57,900 bases of DNA from Candidatus Eisenbergiella pullistercoris (GTDB lineage: Bacteria > Bacillota > Clostridia > Lachnospirales > Lachnospiraceae): contig DXDD01000001.1 of assembly GCA_019115665.1 (NCBI GenBank), forward strand, positions 1 through 57,900. The letters run 5' to 3'. This document shows positions 36,206-45,402 of the stretch, in pieces. The position numbers were made by a program, and so were the translations under genes. Each line of letters starts with the position of its first letter. The stretch's first letter is position 1. The notes under the pieces were generated by a model. It saw only the letters and a list, made by a program, of their open reading frames with translations. It had not been told where the DNA came from and searched no databases.

Positions 36206-37663
36206 ATGACGGACGAAAAACTGGAAACGCTTCTTGCTTCCATTGACTTATCACAGCCGGCGCCGGAGGAGGAGCCGCTGCGGCAATACTATTTCCTGAA
36301 AAAATGCCGCCTTCATGTGCGCAGGCTCTCCGAGCGGCTGGGCAGGCCGCTGACGGCCTGCGTCACCACCTTCGGCTGCCAGATGAACGCCAGGGATTCC
36401 GAAAAGCTGTCCGGCATTCTGGAGCAGGCGGGATATGTGCTCACCGACAGCGAGGAGGCTGATTTTGACATCTACAATACCTGTACCGTCCGGGACAACG
36501 CGGATCAGCGGGTATACGGACGGCTGGGATATCTGAACGGCCTGAAGAAAAAGAATCCGCAGATGAAGGTCGCGCTGTGCGGCTGCATGATGCAGGAGCC
36601 CGGGACCATAGAGCAGATCCAAAAGAGCTACCGGTTTGTGGACCTGATCTTCGGTACGCATAATATTTACAAATTTGCGGAGCTTCTTAACACAAGCTTT
36701 GAGCAGGACGGCATGATCGTGGATATCTGGCAGGGCACGGACCGGATCGTGGAGGATCTTCCCGTGGAGAGAAAATATCCCTTCAAATCCGGCGTCAACA
36801 TCATGTTCGGCTGCAACAATTTCTGCAGCTACTGCATCGTGCCCTATGTGCGGGGCCGCGAGCGCAGCAGAAAGCCGCAGGACATCCTGCGGGAGATCGA
36901 GCGTCTCGCGGCGGACGGCGTGGCGGAGGTGATGCTGCTTGGGCAGAACGTGAATTCCTACGGGAAGAATCTGGAGCAGCCGGTCACCTTTGCCCAGCTG
37001 CTTTCCGAGGTGGTGAAGATCGACGGCATCAAACGCGTGCGGTTCATGACCTCCCATCCCAAGGATCTGTCCGACGAGCTGATCCGGGTGATGGCTTCGT
37101 CCGACAAGATCTGCCGCCATCTGCACCTGCCGCTCCAGTCCGGCTCCACCCGGATCCTTACGGCCATGAACCGCCGCTATACGAAGGAGCAGTATCTTGA
37201 TCTGGTGGAACGGATCCGCGCCGCCATTCCGGACATCGCCCTGACCACGGACATCATCGTTGGCTTTCCGGGAGAGACGCCGGAGGATGTGGACGAGACC
37301 ATCGATGTGATAAAAAAGGTGCGCTTTGACAACGCCTTCACTTTCCTCTATTCCAAACGCACCGGGACGCCGGCCGCTTCCATGGAAAATCAGGTGCCGG
37401 AGGATGCGGCGCATGCCGGCTTTGACCGGGTGTTAAAAACCGTTCAGGAGACGGCGAGGCAGCAGGTGAAGCGCCTGTCCGGAAGAACCGTGGACGCCCT
37501 GGTGGAAGAGGTGAACGAGCACGACGCCAGCCTGGTCACAGGGCGGCTTTCCAATAACATCCTGGTCCATTTCCCGGGAGACGCTTCCCTGATCGGGAAG
37601 ATCGTGCCGGTGAAGCTGGAGGAAAACAAAGGGTTTTATTTTCTGGGAAAACAGGCGGAATAA
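36206..37663 (+). CDS. miaB: tRNA-2-methylthio-N6-dimethylallyladenosine synthase MiaB
   Basis: This radical-SAM methylthiotransferase modifies A37 of tRNAs that MiaA has prenylated. The N-terminal cluster cysteines are in TTFGCQMN, NTCTVRDNA and CGCMMQ. The radical-SAM site CNNFCSYCIVPYVRGRERSR lies at about residue 202, and a C-terminal TRAM domain follows (DALVEEVNEHDASLVTGRLSNNILVHFPG). The 485 residues include a short N-terminal extension usual in Firmicutes. miaA is encoded three genes downstream in the same block. Confidence 0.97.
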   Translation: MTDEKLETLLASIDLSQPAPEEEPLRQYYFLKKCRLHVRRLSERLGRPLTACVTTFGCQMNARDSEKLSGILEQAGYVLTDSEEADFDIYNTCTVRDNADQRVYGRLGYLNGLKKKNPQMKVALCGCMMQEPGTIEQIQKSYRFVDLIFGTHNIYKFAELLNTSFEQDGMIVDIWQGTDRIVEDLPVERKYPFKSGVNIMFGCNNFCSYCIVPYVRGRERSRKPQDILREIERLAADGVAEVMLLGQNVNSYGKNLEQPVTFAQLLSEVVKIDGIKRVRFMTSHPKDLSDELIRVMASSDKICRHLHLPLQSGSTRILTAMNRRYTKEQYLDLVERIRAAIPDIALTTDIIVGFPGETPEDVDETIDVIKKVRFDNAFTFLYSKRTGTPAASMENQVPEDAAHAGFDRVLKTVQETARQQVKRLSGRTVDALVEEVNEHDASLVTGRLSNNILVHFPGDASLIGKIVPVKLEENKGFYFLGKQAE

Positions 37664-37689
37664 CGATATACGAAGGAGAGACAGAATAC

Positions 37690-40341
37690 ATGGCGGAAAT
37701 GACACCGATGATGCGTAAATATATGGAAACGAAGGAGCAGTATCCGGACTGCATCCTTTTTTACCGCCTCGGTGATTTTTATGAAATGTTTTTTGACGAC
37801 GCGCTGACGGCTTCCCGGGAGCTTGAGATCACGCTTACCGGAAAGGACTGCGGGCTTGAGGAGAGGGCGCCCATGTGCGGCGTCCCTTATCATGCGGTGG
37901 AAGGGTATCTGAGCCGCCTGGTCGGAAAGGGATACAAGGTGGCCATCTGCGAGCAGGTGGAGGATCCCAAGCTGGCGAAGGGACTGGTGCGCCGGGAGGT
38001 GGTCCGGATCGTTACGCCGGGAACCAACCTGAACCTGCAGTCTCTGGAAGAAAACAGAAACAATTTTCTGATGTGCATCGCCTGGTTTTCCGGGAAGGCG
38101 GGCATCTCCGCGGCGGATGTGACCACAGGGGACTATTATCTGACGGAGGTGGAGGACAACCGGAAGCTGATGGATGAGATCGTGCGCTATTCGCCGTCCG
38201 AGATCGTCTGTAACGACGCCTTTCTGGTGAGCGGCATGGATCTGGAGGATCTGAAGGGGAGGCTTGGGATTTCCATTTCCTCTCTGGAATCCCGCTATTT
38301 TGACGAAACGCTCTGCCGGAACGTGCTGCAGGAGCATTTTCATGTGGGCTCCCTGTCCGGGCTGGGCGTGGAGGAATTTCCCAATGGAATGATCGCTGCC
38401 GGGGCGCTCCTTTCCTATCTGTATGAGACGCAGAAGATCCCGCTCAGCCATTTCACGCACATCGAGCCCTATCTGGTGAACCGCTTCATGCTTCTGGACA
38501 GCTCCACCAGAAGGAATCTGGAGCTGACGGAGACGCTGCGGGAGAAAAATAAAAGAGGCTCCCTTCTGTGGGTGCTGGATAAGACCAAAACCGCCATGGG
38601 AGCCAGGATGCTGCGCTCCTTCCTGGAGCAGCCCCTGGTCAGGAAGGCGGAGATGGAGGAGCGCCTGGACGCGGTGGAGGCCTTCTGCAGGGACCCGCTT
38701 TCCCGCGATGAGATCCGGGAGTACCTGAACCCGGTCTATGATCTGGAGCGGCTTCTGGGAAAGGTGAGCTACAAGACGGCCAATCCCCGGGATCTGATCG
38801 CCTTCCGCAGCTCCATGGAGATGCTTCCGCCCATCAAGACCGTGCTGAGAAATCTTCCCGGCGCGGCCAACCAGAGGATCGAAGAGGAGATCGACGGACT
38901 GGAGGATCTGTGTGAGCTGATCCGCAGCTCCATCGAGGACGAGCCTCCCGTTTCCATCCGGGAGGGCGGCATGATCCGGGAGGGCTACAACGAGGATGTG
39001 GACAACCTGCGCCGGGCAAAAACAGAGGGAAAGACCTGGCTTGCCGAGCTGGAAAATACGGAGCGGGAACGCACGGGGATTAAGAATCTGAAGATCAAAT
39101 ACAACCGGGTATTCGGCTACTATTTTGAGGTGACAAAATCCTATCTGGACCTGGTTCCGGCGGATTACAGCAGAAAGCAGACGCTGACCAACGCGGAGCG
39201 CTTTACCATGCCCCGGCTGAAGGAGCTGGAGGATACCATCCTGAACGCGGAGGACAAGCTCTGCAGCCTGGAATATGACCTGTTCTGTGAGATCCGGGAC
39301 CGGATCGCCTCCCAGGTGGAGCGCATCCAGACCACGGCCAAGGCCATTGCCAGACTGGATGTGTTCTGCTCCCTTTCCCTGACGGCGGAGCAGAATCATT
39401 ATGTCAGACCCGCTCTGAATGAAAAGGGCCTCATCAACATCCGGGACGGACGCCATCCCGTGGTGGAAAAGATGATCGACCACGACATGTTCATTCCCAA
39501 CGACACGTATCTGGACAATCATTCCCACCAGATCGCCGTGATCACGGGCCCGAACATGGCCGGAAAATCCACCTACATGCGTCAGACCGCCCTGATCGTG
39601 CTGATGGCGCAGATCGGAAGCTTCGTCCCCGCAAGAAAGGCGGATATCGGCGTGGTGGACCGGATTTTCACCAGAGTGGGAGCCTCGGACGACCTGGCCA
39701 GCGGCCAGAGCACCTTCATGGTGGAGATGAGCGAGGTGGCCAACATTCTGAGAAACGCCACGAAGAACAGCCTGCTGATTCTGGACGAGATCGGGCGCGG
39801 AACCTCCACCTTTGACGGGCTTGCCATCGCCTGGGCGGTGATCGAGCACATCAGCAGCCGCAAGCTCCTGGGCGCGAAAACTCTGTTCGCCACCCATTAT
39901 CACGAGCTGACGGAGCTGGAAGGCAAGATGAGCAACGTGAACAACTACTGCATCGCCGTCAAGGAGAAGGGAGACGATATCGTTTTCCTGAGAAAGATCA
40001 TCAAGGGCGGCGCGGATAAGAGCTACGGCATCCAGGTGGCCAGGCTGGCCGGCGTTCCGGATATGGTCATCGACCGGGCCAAGGAGATCGTGGAGCAGCT
40101 TTCCGACAACGACATCACCGAAAAGGTGCAGAGCATTTCCGTCGCGGAGAGCGCTGCAGCGCCGTCCAGAAAGAAAGAGCACTACGACGAGGTGGATCTG
40201 GAGCAGATCTCCCTGTTCGATACGGTGACGGACGCGGATGTGCTGGAGGAGCTGAAAAACGTGGAGGTCAGCACCATGACGCCCCTGGACGCCCTGAACA
40301 CCCTGTACCGGCTGCAGAATAAGCTGAAGAACCGGTGGTAA
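37690..40341 (+). CDS. mutS: DNA mismatch repair protein MutS
   Basis: MutS recognises mismatches and recruits MutL. The 883 residues begin with the mismatch-binding domain, including GDFYEMFFDDA (Phe wedge) at about 27-37, then connector, core and clamp domains. The ATPase has Walker A GPNMAGKST (about 620) and LILDEIGRGTSTFDGLAIAWAVIEHI. The C-terminal part (GVPDMVIDRAKEIVEQL and a final helical tail) is complete. The ATG follows GAAGGAGAG. It is separated from mutL by a highly structured 160-base spacer. Confidence 0.98.
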   Translation: MAEMTPMMRKYMETKEQYPDCILFYRLGDFYEMFFDDALTASRELEITLTGKDCGLEERAPMCGVPYHAVEGYLSRLVGKGYKVAICEQVEDPKLAKGLVRREVVRIVTPGTNLNLQSLEENRNNFLMCIAWFSGKAGISAADVTTGDYYLTEVEDNRKLMDEIVRYSPSEIVCNDAFLVSGMDLEDLKGRLGISISSLESRYFDETLCRNVLQEHFHVGSLSGLGVEEFPNGMIAAGALLSYLYETQKIPLSHFTHIEPYLVNRFMLLDSSTRRNLELTETLREKNKRGSLLWVLDKTKTAMGARMLRSFLEQPLVRKAEMEERLDAVEAFCRDPLSRDEIREYLNPVYDLERLLGKVSYKTANPRDLIAFRSSMEMLPPIKTVLRNLPGAANQRIEEEIDGLEDLCELIRSSIEDEPPVSIREGGMIREGYNEDVDNLRRAKTEGKTWLAELENTERERTGIKNLKIKYNRVFGYYFEVTKSYLDLVPADYSRKQTLTNAERFTMPRLKELEDTILNAEDKLCSLEYDLFCEIRDRIASQVERIQTTAKAIARLDVFCSLSLTAEQNHYVRPALNEKGLINIRDGRHPVVEKMIDHDMFIPNDTYLDNHSHQIAVITGPNMAGKSTYMRQTALIVLMAQIGSFVPARKADIGVVDRIFTRVGASDDLASGQSTFMVEMSEVANILRNATKNSLLILDEIGRGTSTFDGLAIAWAVIEHISSRKLLGAKTLFATHYHELTELEGKMSNVNNYCIAVKEKGDDIVFLRKIIKGGADKSYGIQVARLAGVPDMVIDRAKEIVEQLSDNDITEKVQSISVAESAAAPSRKKEHYDEVDLEQISLFDTVTDADVLEELKNVEVSTMTPLDALNTLYRLQNKLKNRW

Positions 40342-40344
40342 GCA

Positions 40345-40467
40345 GCACGGAAAGAATTTCTAAGCCGGCAAAAGACGCCGGCTAAGAAATTCTACGGGCT
40401 GTTTCAGCCCTTTCCCGTGCCGAAGAATGGCTCCGCTTCAGGAGAGCCTGAAACGGAGCCATTCTTC
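40345..40467 (+). repeat. Multi-hairpin structured element between mutS and mutL
   Basis: An outer stem GCACGG-AAAG (40345-40354) pairs with CTTT-C-CCGTGC (40410-40420). It encloses hairpin A (40354-40369 with 40377-40392, 15 of 16 pairs) and hairpin B (GGGCTG-TTT-CAGCCC, 40396-40410). Shared end bases mean the outer stem and hairpins compete at their junctions. Immediately after lies hairpin C (40422-40442 with 40447-40467, 20 of 21 pairs, loop AGAG). No U-tract follows. Nearly every base of the 123 can be paired. Confidence 0.8.
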
Positions 40468-40501
40468 CGGGGTGTTGGCGGCGGGGAGGAAGGAGATTGC
40501 T

Positions 40502-42535
40502 ATGGCAGAGATCAGGCTGCTGGACAGCAGCACGATAGATAAGATCGCGGCGGGCGAGGTGGTGGAGCGGCCCGCCAGCGTGGTGAAGGAGCTGGTGGAA
40601 AACGCCATGGATGCGGGAGCGGACGCGGTGACGGTGGAGATCCGGGACGGCGGCTGCTCCTTTATCCGGGTGACGGACAACGGGGACGGCATTGAGAAGG
40701 AGCAGATCCGGAAGGCCTTTTTCCGGCATGCCACCAGCAAGATCAGCACGGCGGAGGACCTGTATCATCTGCACAGCCTGGGCTTCCGCGGTGAGGCGCT
40801 TTCCAGCATCGCGGCGGTTTCCATGGTGGAGCTGGTCACCAAAACAAAGGCTTCCCTTACCGGGATCCATTACCGGCTGGACGGCGGGATGGAAAAGGAA
40901 TTTTCCGAGATCGGCGCGCCGGAGGGCACTACGATGATTGTGCGCGAGCTTTTTTTCAACACGCCGGTGCGGAAAAAGTTTCTGAAGACCCCTGCGACGG
41001 AGGGAAGCTATGTATCCGACCTGATGGAGCATATGGCGCTGTCCAGGCCCGACGTGGCTTTCCAGTTTCTGGTCAACGGGAACGTGCGCTTCCATACCTC
41101 GGGAAACGGGGATCTCAGGGAGATCATTTACCGCATTTACGGCAGGGAGATCGCGGGCCAGCTTCTGCCCTTTCACGCACAGACGGAGGGCCTGTCCATA
41201 GACGGTTTTCTGGGAAGCCCGTCCGTGGTGCGCGCCAACCGGAATTTTGAGTTTTTCTTCGTAAACGGAAGATATATCCGCAGCCCTCTTCTGTCCAAGG
41301 GACTGGAATCGGGCTACCGGGCGTATCTGATGCAGCATAAATTCCCCTTCGCTCTGCTGCATCTGACCTCCGATCCGGAACGGATCGACGTGAACGTGCA
41401 CCCCTCCAAAATGGAGGTGCGCTTTAACGACCAGCCCGGCCTGTACGCCTTTCTGGAGGAGCAGGTGAGGGACGCTCTGCACCGGCGGGAAATGATCCCG
41501 GATGTGAAGCTGGACGGGAAGCCGGAAAGGAAAGCGGAAGAGGGGCTGACAAAGAAACCGGAAGCGAAGCCGGAAAGAAAACCGGAAGCGAAACCGGAAA
41601 CGAAACCGGAAACGAAACCGGGCGGTCCTGTCGGGGAGACGAAGCCGGCAAAAAGCGCGGCTCCGCCTCCCATGCCGCCTGTGGCAAAGCGGGAAACGGC
41701 GGCGGAGGAGACCCTTTCGCCTGCGGCCGGAAAGACGGAGCCGGCCTGCCGGATGGAGAGCGCCGGGCAGCCGGAGGGGCAGAGGAAGCCGGAAATGCCG
41801 CCGGTGCAGCCTGTCCCCAAAAGCCGCGGGGAGGCCCCGCAGCCCTTTGAGACGGCCCGCCTGTCCCGTCTGCTCCGGGAGGAGGAAGGACAGTATCAGG
41901 TTTCCGAAGCAAAGCAGCTGGAGCTGTTTGACGGGAAGCTGTTAAGCGAAGAGGCGGCGAAGGAGTACCGGATCATCGGACAGGTTTTCGATACCTACTG
42001 GCTGGTGCAGTATGAGGACCGCCTTCTCATCATCGACCAGCATGCGGCTCATGAAAAGGTGAAGTATGAGGCTCTTGTGAAAAAGCTGAAGGAAGGGAAA
42101 GCGGACAGCCAGAATCTTGCGCCCCCTCTGATCCTGAATCTGTCCGCCCTGGAAGCGCACACGCTGAAGGAATACGGAGAATATTTTGCCGGAATGGGCT
42201 TTGAGATCGAGGATTTCGGCGGAAATGCCGCAGCGGTGCGCGCCGTGCCCTGCGATCTGTACGGACACTGCGAAAAGGATTTTCTGCAGGAGCTTCTGGA
42301 CGAGCTGGCGGAGGAGCCGCCCAGAGGGACGCCCGCCGTGGTCGCGGAAAAGCTGGCGTCCATGGCCTGCAAGGCGGCGGTGAAGGGAAACATGCGCCTT
42401 TCCGAAAGGGAGATGGAGGCGCTTCTGGATCAGCTTCTGAAGCTGGACAACCCTTATCACTGTCCGCACGGAAGGCCGACCATCATCACCATGAGCAGAA
42501 ATGAGCTGGAAAAGAAATTCAAGAGGATCGTCTGA
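40502..42535 (+). CDS. mutL: DNA mismatch repair protein MutL
   Basis: This 677-residue GHKL ATPase and nicking endonuclease works with MutS. The N-terminal ATPase shows IAAGEVVERPASVVKELVENAMDAGA, DNGDGI and GFRGEALSSIAAVS. The C-terminal domain has the endonuclease metal motif DQHAAHEKVKYE (about 510), and a zinc/processivity-type ending CPHGRPT is near the end. The linker (about 350-480) is low complexity with five 12-base KPEx repeats (41555-41614). ATG 40502 follows AAGGAG by seven bases. The longer open frame from 40427 only reads through hairpin C. It abuts miaA (TGA/ATG adjacent). Confidence 0.97.
   Translation: MAEIRLLDSSTIDKIAAGEVVERPASVVKELVENAMDAGADAVTVEIRDGGCSFIRVTDNGDGIEKEQIRKAFFRHATSKISTAEDLYHLHSLGFRGEALSSIAAVSMVELVTKTKASLTGIHYRLDGGMEKEFSEIGAPEGTTMIVRELFFNTPVRKKFLKTPATEGSYVSDLMEHMALSRPDVAFQFLVNGNVRFHTSGNGDLREIIYRIYGREIAGQLLPFHAQTEGLSIDGFLGSPSVVRANRNFEFFFVNGRYIRSPLLSKGLESGYRAYLMQHKFPFALLHLTSDPERIDVNVHPSKMEVRFNDQPGLYAFLEEQVRDALHRREMIPDVKLDGKPERKAEEGLTKKPEAKPERKPEAKPETKPETKPGGPVGETKPAKSAAPPPMPPVAKRETAAEETLSPAAGKTEPACRMESAGQPEGQRKPEMPPVQPVPKSRGEAPQPFETARLSRLLREEEGQYQVSEAKQLELFDGKLLSEEAAKEYRIIGQVFDTYWLVQYEDRLLIIDQHAAHEKVKYEALVKKLKEGKADSQNLAPPLILNLSALEAHTLKEYGEYFAGMGFEIEDFGGNAAAVRAVPCDLYGHCEKDFLQELLDELAEEPPRGTPAVVAEKLASMACKAAVKGNMRLSEREMEALLDQLLKLDNPYHCPHGRPTIITMSRNELEKKFKRIV
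41555..41620 (+). repeat. 12-bp repeats encoding KPEx in the mutL linker
   Basis: Five consecutive 12-base units of the form AA(A/G)-CCG-GAA-NNN (41555-41614) and a partial sixth encode Lys-Pro-Glu-x. They lie between the ATPase and endonuclease domains. Confidence 0.85.
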
Positions 42536-43549
42536 ATGAAGAAGGAAGAAGTCAAAACGCCGCTCATCATCCTGACCGGCCCGACGGCGGTGGGAAAAAC
42601 GGCGCTGTCCGTGAAGCTGGCACAAAAAACAGGCGGAGAGATCATCTCCGCCGATTCCATGCAGGTCTACCGGCATATGGATATCGGTTCGGCCAAGATC
42701 CGGCCGGATGAAATGCGGGGCGTTCCCCATCATCTGATCGATGTGCTGGAGCCGCAGGAGGAATTCAACGTCACCGTTTTTCAGAATATGGCGAAGAAAG
42801 CGATCGGGGAGATCCGAAGCAGGGGGCATATTCCCATCCTGGCGGGAGGGACAGGCTTTTATATCCAGGCGGTGCTGTATGACATCGATTTTACGGAAAA
42901 CGCGGAAGAAACCTCCGTACGGGAGGCGCTGGAGCGTACGGCAGAGGAGAAGGGAGCGGAATATCTGCATCAGATGCTGAAGGAGGTTGATCCCGAATCC
43001 GCCGCGCTGATCCATGCCAACAACATCAAGCGGACGGTCCGCGCCCTGGAATATTACATGCAGACCGGACAGAAGATCTCGGAGCACAATGAGAAGGAAC
43101 GAAGCCGCCGGAGCGCCTATAACGCCTGCTATTTTGTGCTGAACGACGAGAGGGAGAAGATCTATGAAAGGATCGACCGCCGGGTGGACCGGATGCTCTC
43201 GGACGGACTGGTAAAGGAGGTGCAGGCGCTGAAGGAAATGGGCTGCACCAGAGATCTGGTGTCCATGCAGGGTCTCGGCTATAAGGAGATCCTGGGATAT
43301 CTGGACGGAGAATACGATCTGGACCGGGCGGTCTATCTGATCAAACGGGACACCAGACATTTCGCGAAAAGACAGCTGACATGGTTCCGCAGGGAACGGG
43401 ACGTGATCTGGCTGAACCGGCAGGATTTTCCCTCAGAGGACGCGATCCTTTCCCGGATGATCGCGGAATGTGAAGAAAGAGAAATGCTGCGGGAGCGTCC
43501 CGCGCCGCAGGAAGAAAAAGCGCGGGACGGAAAAGAAAGGAACGGTTGA
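42536..43549 (+). CDS. miaA: tRNA dimethylallyltransferase MiaA
   Basis: It prenylates A37 of tRNAs reading UNN codons and supplies MiaB's substrate. The 337 residues contain the P-loop GPTAVGKTALS (about 14-24), ISADSMQVYRHMDIGSAKI, HHLIDVLEP and AGGTGFYIQAVLYDIDF. TMQGLGYKEI-type and RDTRHFAKRQLTWFRRE motifs follow. The start codon directly follows the mutL stop. The last 25 residues are a low-complexity acidic/basic tail. Confidence 0.97.
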   Translation: MKKEEVKTPLIILTGPTAVGKTALSVKLAQKTGGEIISADSMQVYRHMDIGSAKIRPDEMRGVPHHLIDVLEPQEEFNVTVFQNMAKKAIGEIRSRGHIPILAGGTGFYIQAVLYDIDFTENAEETSVREALERTAEEKGAEYLHQMLKEVDPESAALIHANNIKRTVRALEYYMQTGQKISEHNEKERSRRSAYNACYFVLNDEREKIYERIDRRVDRMLSDGLVKEVQALKEMGCTRDLVSMQGLGYKEILGYLDGEYDLDRAVYLIKRDTRHFAKRQLTWFRRERDVIWLNRQDFPSEDAILSRMIAECEEREMLRERPAPQEEKARDGKERNG

Positions 43550-43556
43550 CAGGAAG

Positions 43557-44897
43557 ATGGAAAAAAAGGAAGAAACGGCATACAGAAAAAAACAGACAGC
43601 GGAAACGGAGGCTTCCATCACGGATTTCTACCGCACCATGGGAATCTCCGAACCGGTCTGCGCCTTCGGGGAAAGCGTGCTCGCCTCTCTGGAGGAACGG
43701 TTTAAGGGGATCGACGAAACGGCGGAATACAACCAGATGAAGGTGCTCAAGGCCATGCAGGATAACCGGGTGAGCGAGGCCTGCCTGCTGGGAACCACGG
43801 GCTACGGCTACAATGATCTGGGCAGGGATACGCTGGAGGCGGTCTACGCGTCCGTTTTCCATACGGAGGACGCCCTGGTGCGCCCGCAGATCACCTGCGG
43901 CACCCATGCGCTGGCGCTCGCCCTGATGTCGAACCTCCGTCCCGGCGACGAGCTGCTTTCCCCGGTGGGGAAGCCCTACGATACGCTGGAGGAGGTGATC
44001 GGCATCCGGGAAAGCAGAGGCTCCCTGAAGGAGTACGGCGTCAGCTACCGCCAGGTGGATCTTCTGCCGGACGGCGGCTTTGATTATGAGGGCATCCGCG
44101 CCGCTCTGAACGAAAAAACGAAGCTGGTCACCATCCAGCGCTCCAAGGGCTATCAGACCAGGCCCACCCTTTCCGTAGCGTCCATCGGGGAGCTGATCGC
44201 CTTCATCAGGGGGATCCGGCCGGATGTGATCTGCATGGTGGACAACTGCTACGGAGAGTTCGTGGAGCGGATCGAGCCCACCGACGTGGGGGCGGATATG
44301 TGCGTGGGCTCCCTCATCAAAAATCCGGGCGGCGGCCTCGCGCCCATCGGCGGCTATATCGCGGGGAAAAAGGAGTGCGTGGAAAATGCGGCCCGCCGCC
44401 TGACCTCCCCGGGCCTGGGAAAAGAGGTCGGCGCTTCCCTGGGGATCCTTCCCCAGTTTTATCAGGGCTTCTTTCTTGCCCCCATCGTGACGGCAGGCGC
44501 GCTGAAGGGAGCGATCTTTGCGGCGAATCTGTTTGAACGCCTGGGCTTTCCGGTGGTGCCGAACGGGACGGAAAGCCGGCACGATATCATCCAGGCCGTC
44601 ACCTTCCGCGATCCGAAGGGACTGATCGCGTTCTGCGAGGGGATCCAGGCCGCCGCTCCGGTGGACAGCTTTGTGGTTCCGGAGCCCTGGGACATGCCCG
44701 GCTATGACAGTCAGGTGATCATGGCGGCGGGAGCCTTTGTGTCCGGCTCCTCCATCGAGCTATCCGCGGACGGACCCTTAAAGCCGCCCTATGCGGTCTA
44801 CTTCCAGGGCGGCCTCACCTGGCCTCACGCCAAGTTCGGCATCCTGAAGGCGCTGCAGCGCTGCGTGGACGCGGGAGCGGTCCGTCTGCAGCGCTGA
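43557..44897 (+). CDS. ynbB: Methionine gamma-lyase-family protein (YnbB, 'aluminium resistance')
   Basis: The 446-residue PLP-type I protein shows FGESVLASLEERFKGIDETAEYNQMKVLKAMQ, ACLLGTTGYGYNDLGRDTLEAVYA and SGTHALA-like ITCGTHALALAL. The probable PLP lysine is in GSLIKNPGGGLAPIGGYIAG. This family (YnbB in B. subtilis, near miaA/hfq/hflX) is annotated as aluminium resistance or a cystathionine/methionine lyase relative; no reaction is firmly established. ATG 43557 is the likely start; the open frame extends further into the miaA tail. Weak SD sequences (AAAGG, AGGAAG) precede it. Confidence 0.88.
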   Translation: MEKKEETAYRKKQTAETEASITDFYRTMGISEPVCAFGESVLASLEERFKGIDETAEYNQMKVLKAMQDNRVSEACLLGTTGYGYNDLGRDTLEAVYASVFHTEDALVRPQITCGTHALALALMSNLRPGDELLSPVGKPYDTLEEVIGIRESRGSLKEYGVSYRQVDLLPDGGFDYEGIRAALNEKTKLVTIQRSKGYQTRPTLSVASIGELIAFIRGIRPDVICMVDNCYGEFVERIEPTDVGADMCVGSLIKNPGGGLAPIGGYIAGKKECVENAARRLTSPGLGKEVGASLGILPQFYQGFFLAPIVTAGALKGAIFAANLFERLGFPVVPNGTESRHDIIQAVTFRDPKGLIAFCEGIQAAAPVDSFVVPEPWDMPGYDSQVIMAAGAFVSGSSIELSADGPLKPPYAVYFQGGLTWPHAKFGILKALQRCVDAGAVRLQR

Positions 44898-44907
44898 AGC
44901 CGTCCGG

Positions 44908-44946
44908 CAGGCAGCCCGCCCGGGCTGAGAGCGGCCGCCTGCCTTT
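44908..44946 (+). terminator. Possible terminator after ynbB
   Basis: GGCAGGC pairs with GCCTGCC around an internal AGCCCG/CGGGCT hairpin and is followed by TTTCGG. The T-run is short, so efficiency is doubtful. Confidence 0.4.
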
Positions 44947-45006
44947 CGGCCTGTCGGAATGGGAGGAAAGCCGTCGGATAAGGCGAAATTTTTTCCCATT
45001 CGCTTC

Positions 45007-45035
45007 TATACACCGATTTGGAAGTATGTTAATAT
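45007..45035 (+). promoter_or_regulatory. Predicted promoter of the DUF4321/radC-mre-min block
   Basis: TATACA (45007-45012), a 17-base spacer and TAATAT (45030-45035), preceded by TGT as an extended -10. The local sequence is much more AT-rich than its surroundings. Its position suits transcription of DUF4321 and possibly the genes beyond. Confidence 0.55.
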
Positions 45036-45066
45036 ATGTATTGGAAAAACCTGTAAGGATAAACGG

Positions 45067-45315
45067 ATGAAGAAGATGAAGAGTAAAAACGGATGGACCT
45101 GTCTGCTTCTTGTGCTTGCGGGAGTGGTGCTTGGCGGCTTTATCGGCAGCCTGTTTCCCTCCACCATGCTGAACTTCGGACAGACCTTTGGACTGACCAG
45201 CCCGATGGTCCTGGATTTCGGGATCCTGACCATCACCTTTGCGCTGACCATTAAAATTACGATCGCGAGCATTCTGGGGATCGTGATCGCGCTGCTCATT
45301 TACCGATTCCTGTAA
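45067..45315 (+). CDS. DUF4321 small membrane protein
   Basis: The 82-residue protein has a basic N-terminus and two hydrophobic segments (about 10-32 and 50-82), with GVVLGGFIGSLFP and MVLDFGILTITFALTIKI. It matches the DUF4321 family of clostridial small membrane proteins commonly found next to radC/mreB. No function is known. The context suggests a link to cell envelope or shape. The ATG follows AAGGA by eight bases. Confidence 0.8.
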   Translation: MKKMKSKNGWTCLLLVLAGVVLGGFIGSLFPSTMLNFGQTFGLTSPMVLDFGILTITFALTIKITIASILGIVIALLIYRFL

Positions 45316-45402
45316 ACGGAGGCCGCGCGCGGCACAGCCGTTCCTTTCAGCATTTGCCTGCCTTTTGGATAAGCGTTCGGAAACGTGCGGAAAAGAGGCA
45401 GT

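Noticed and set aside
37636..40182. An 848-codon minus-strand frame opposite mutS
   Set aside because: mutS is certain on the + strand. The antisense frame is a codon-bias shadow, as are those opposite fhs (15466-17352) and PBP2 (49144-51210).
40427..40501. N-terminal extension of MutL from an upstream ATG
   Set aside because: The added residues come from the 21-bp hairpin and do not fit MutL. ATG 40502 has a well-spaced AAGGAG.
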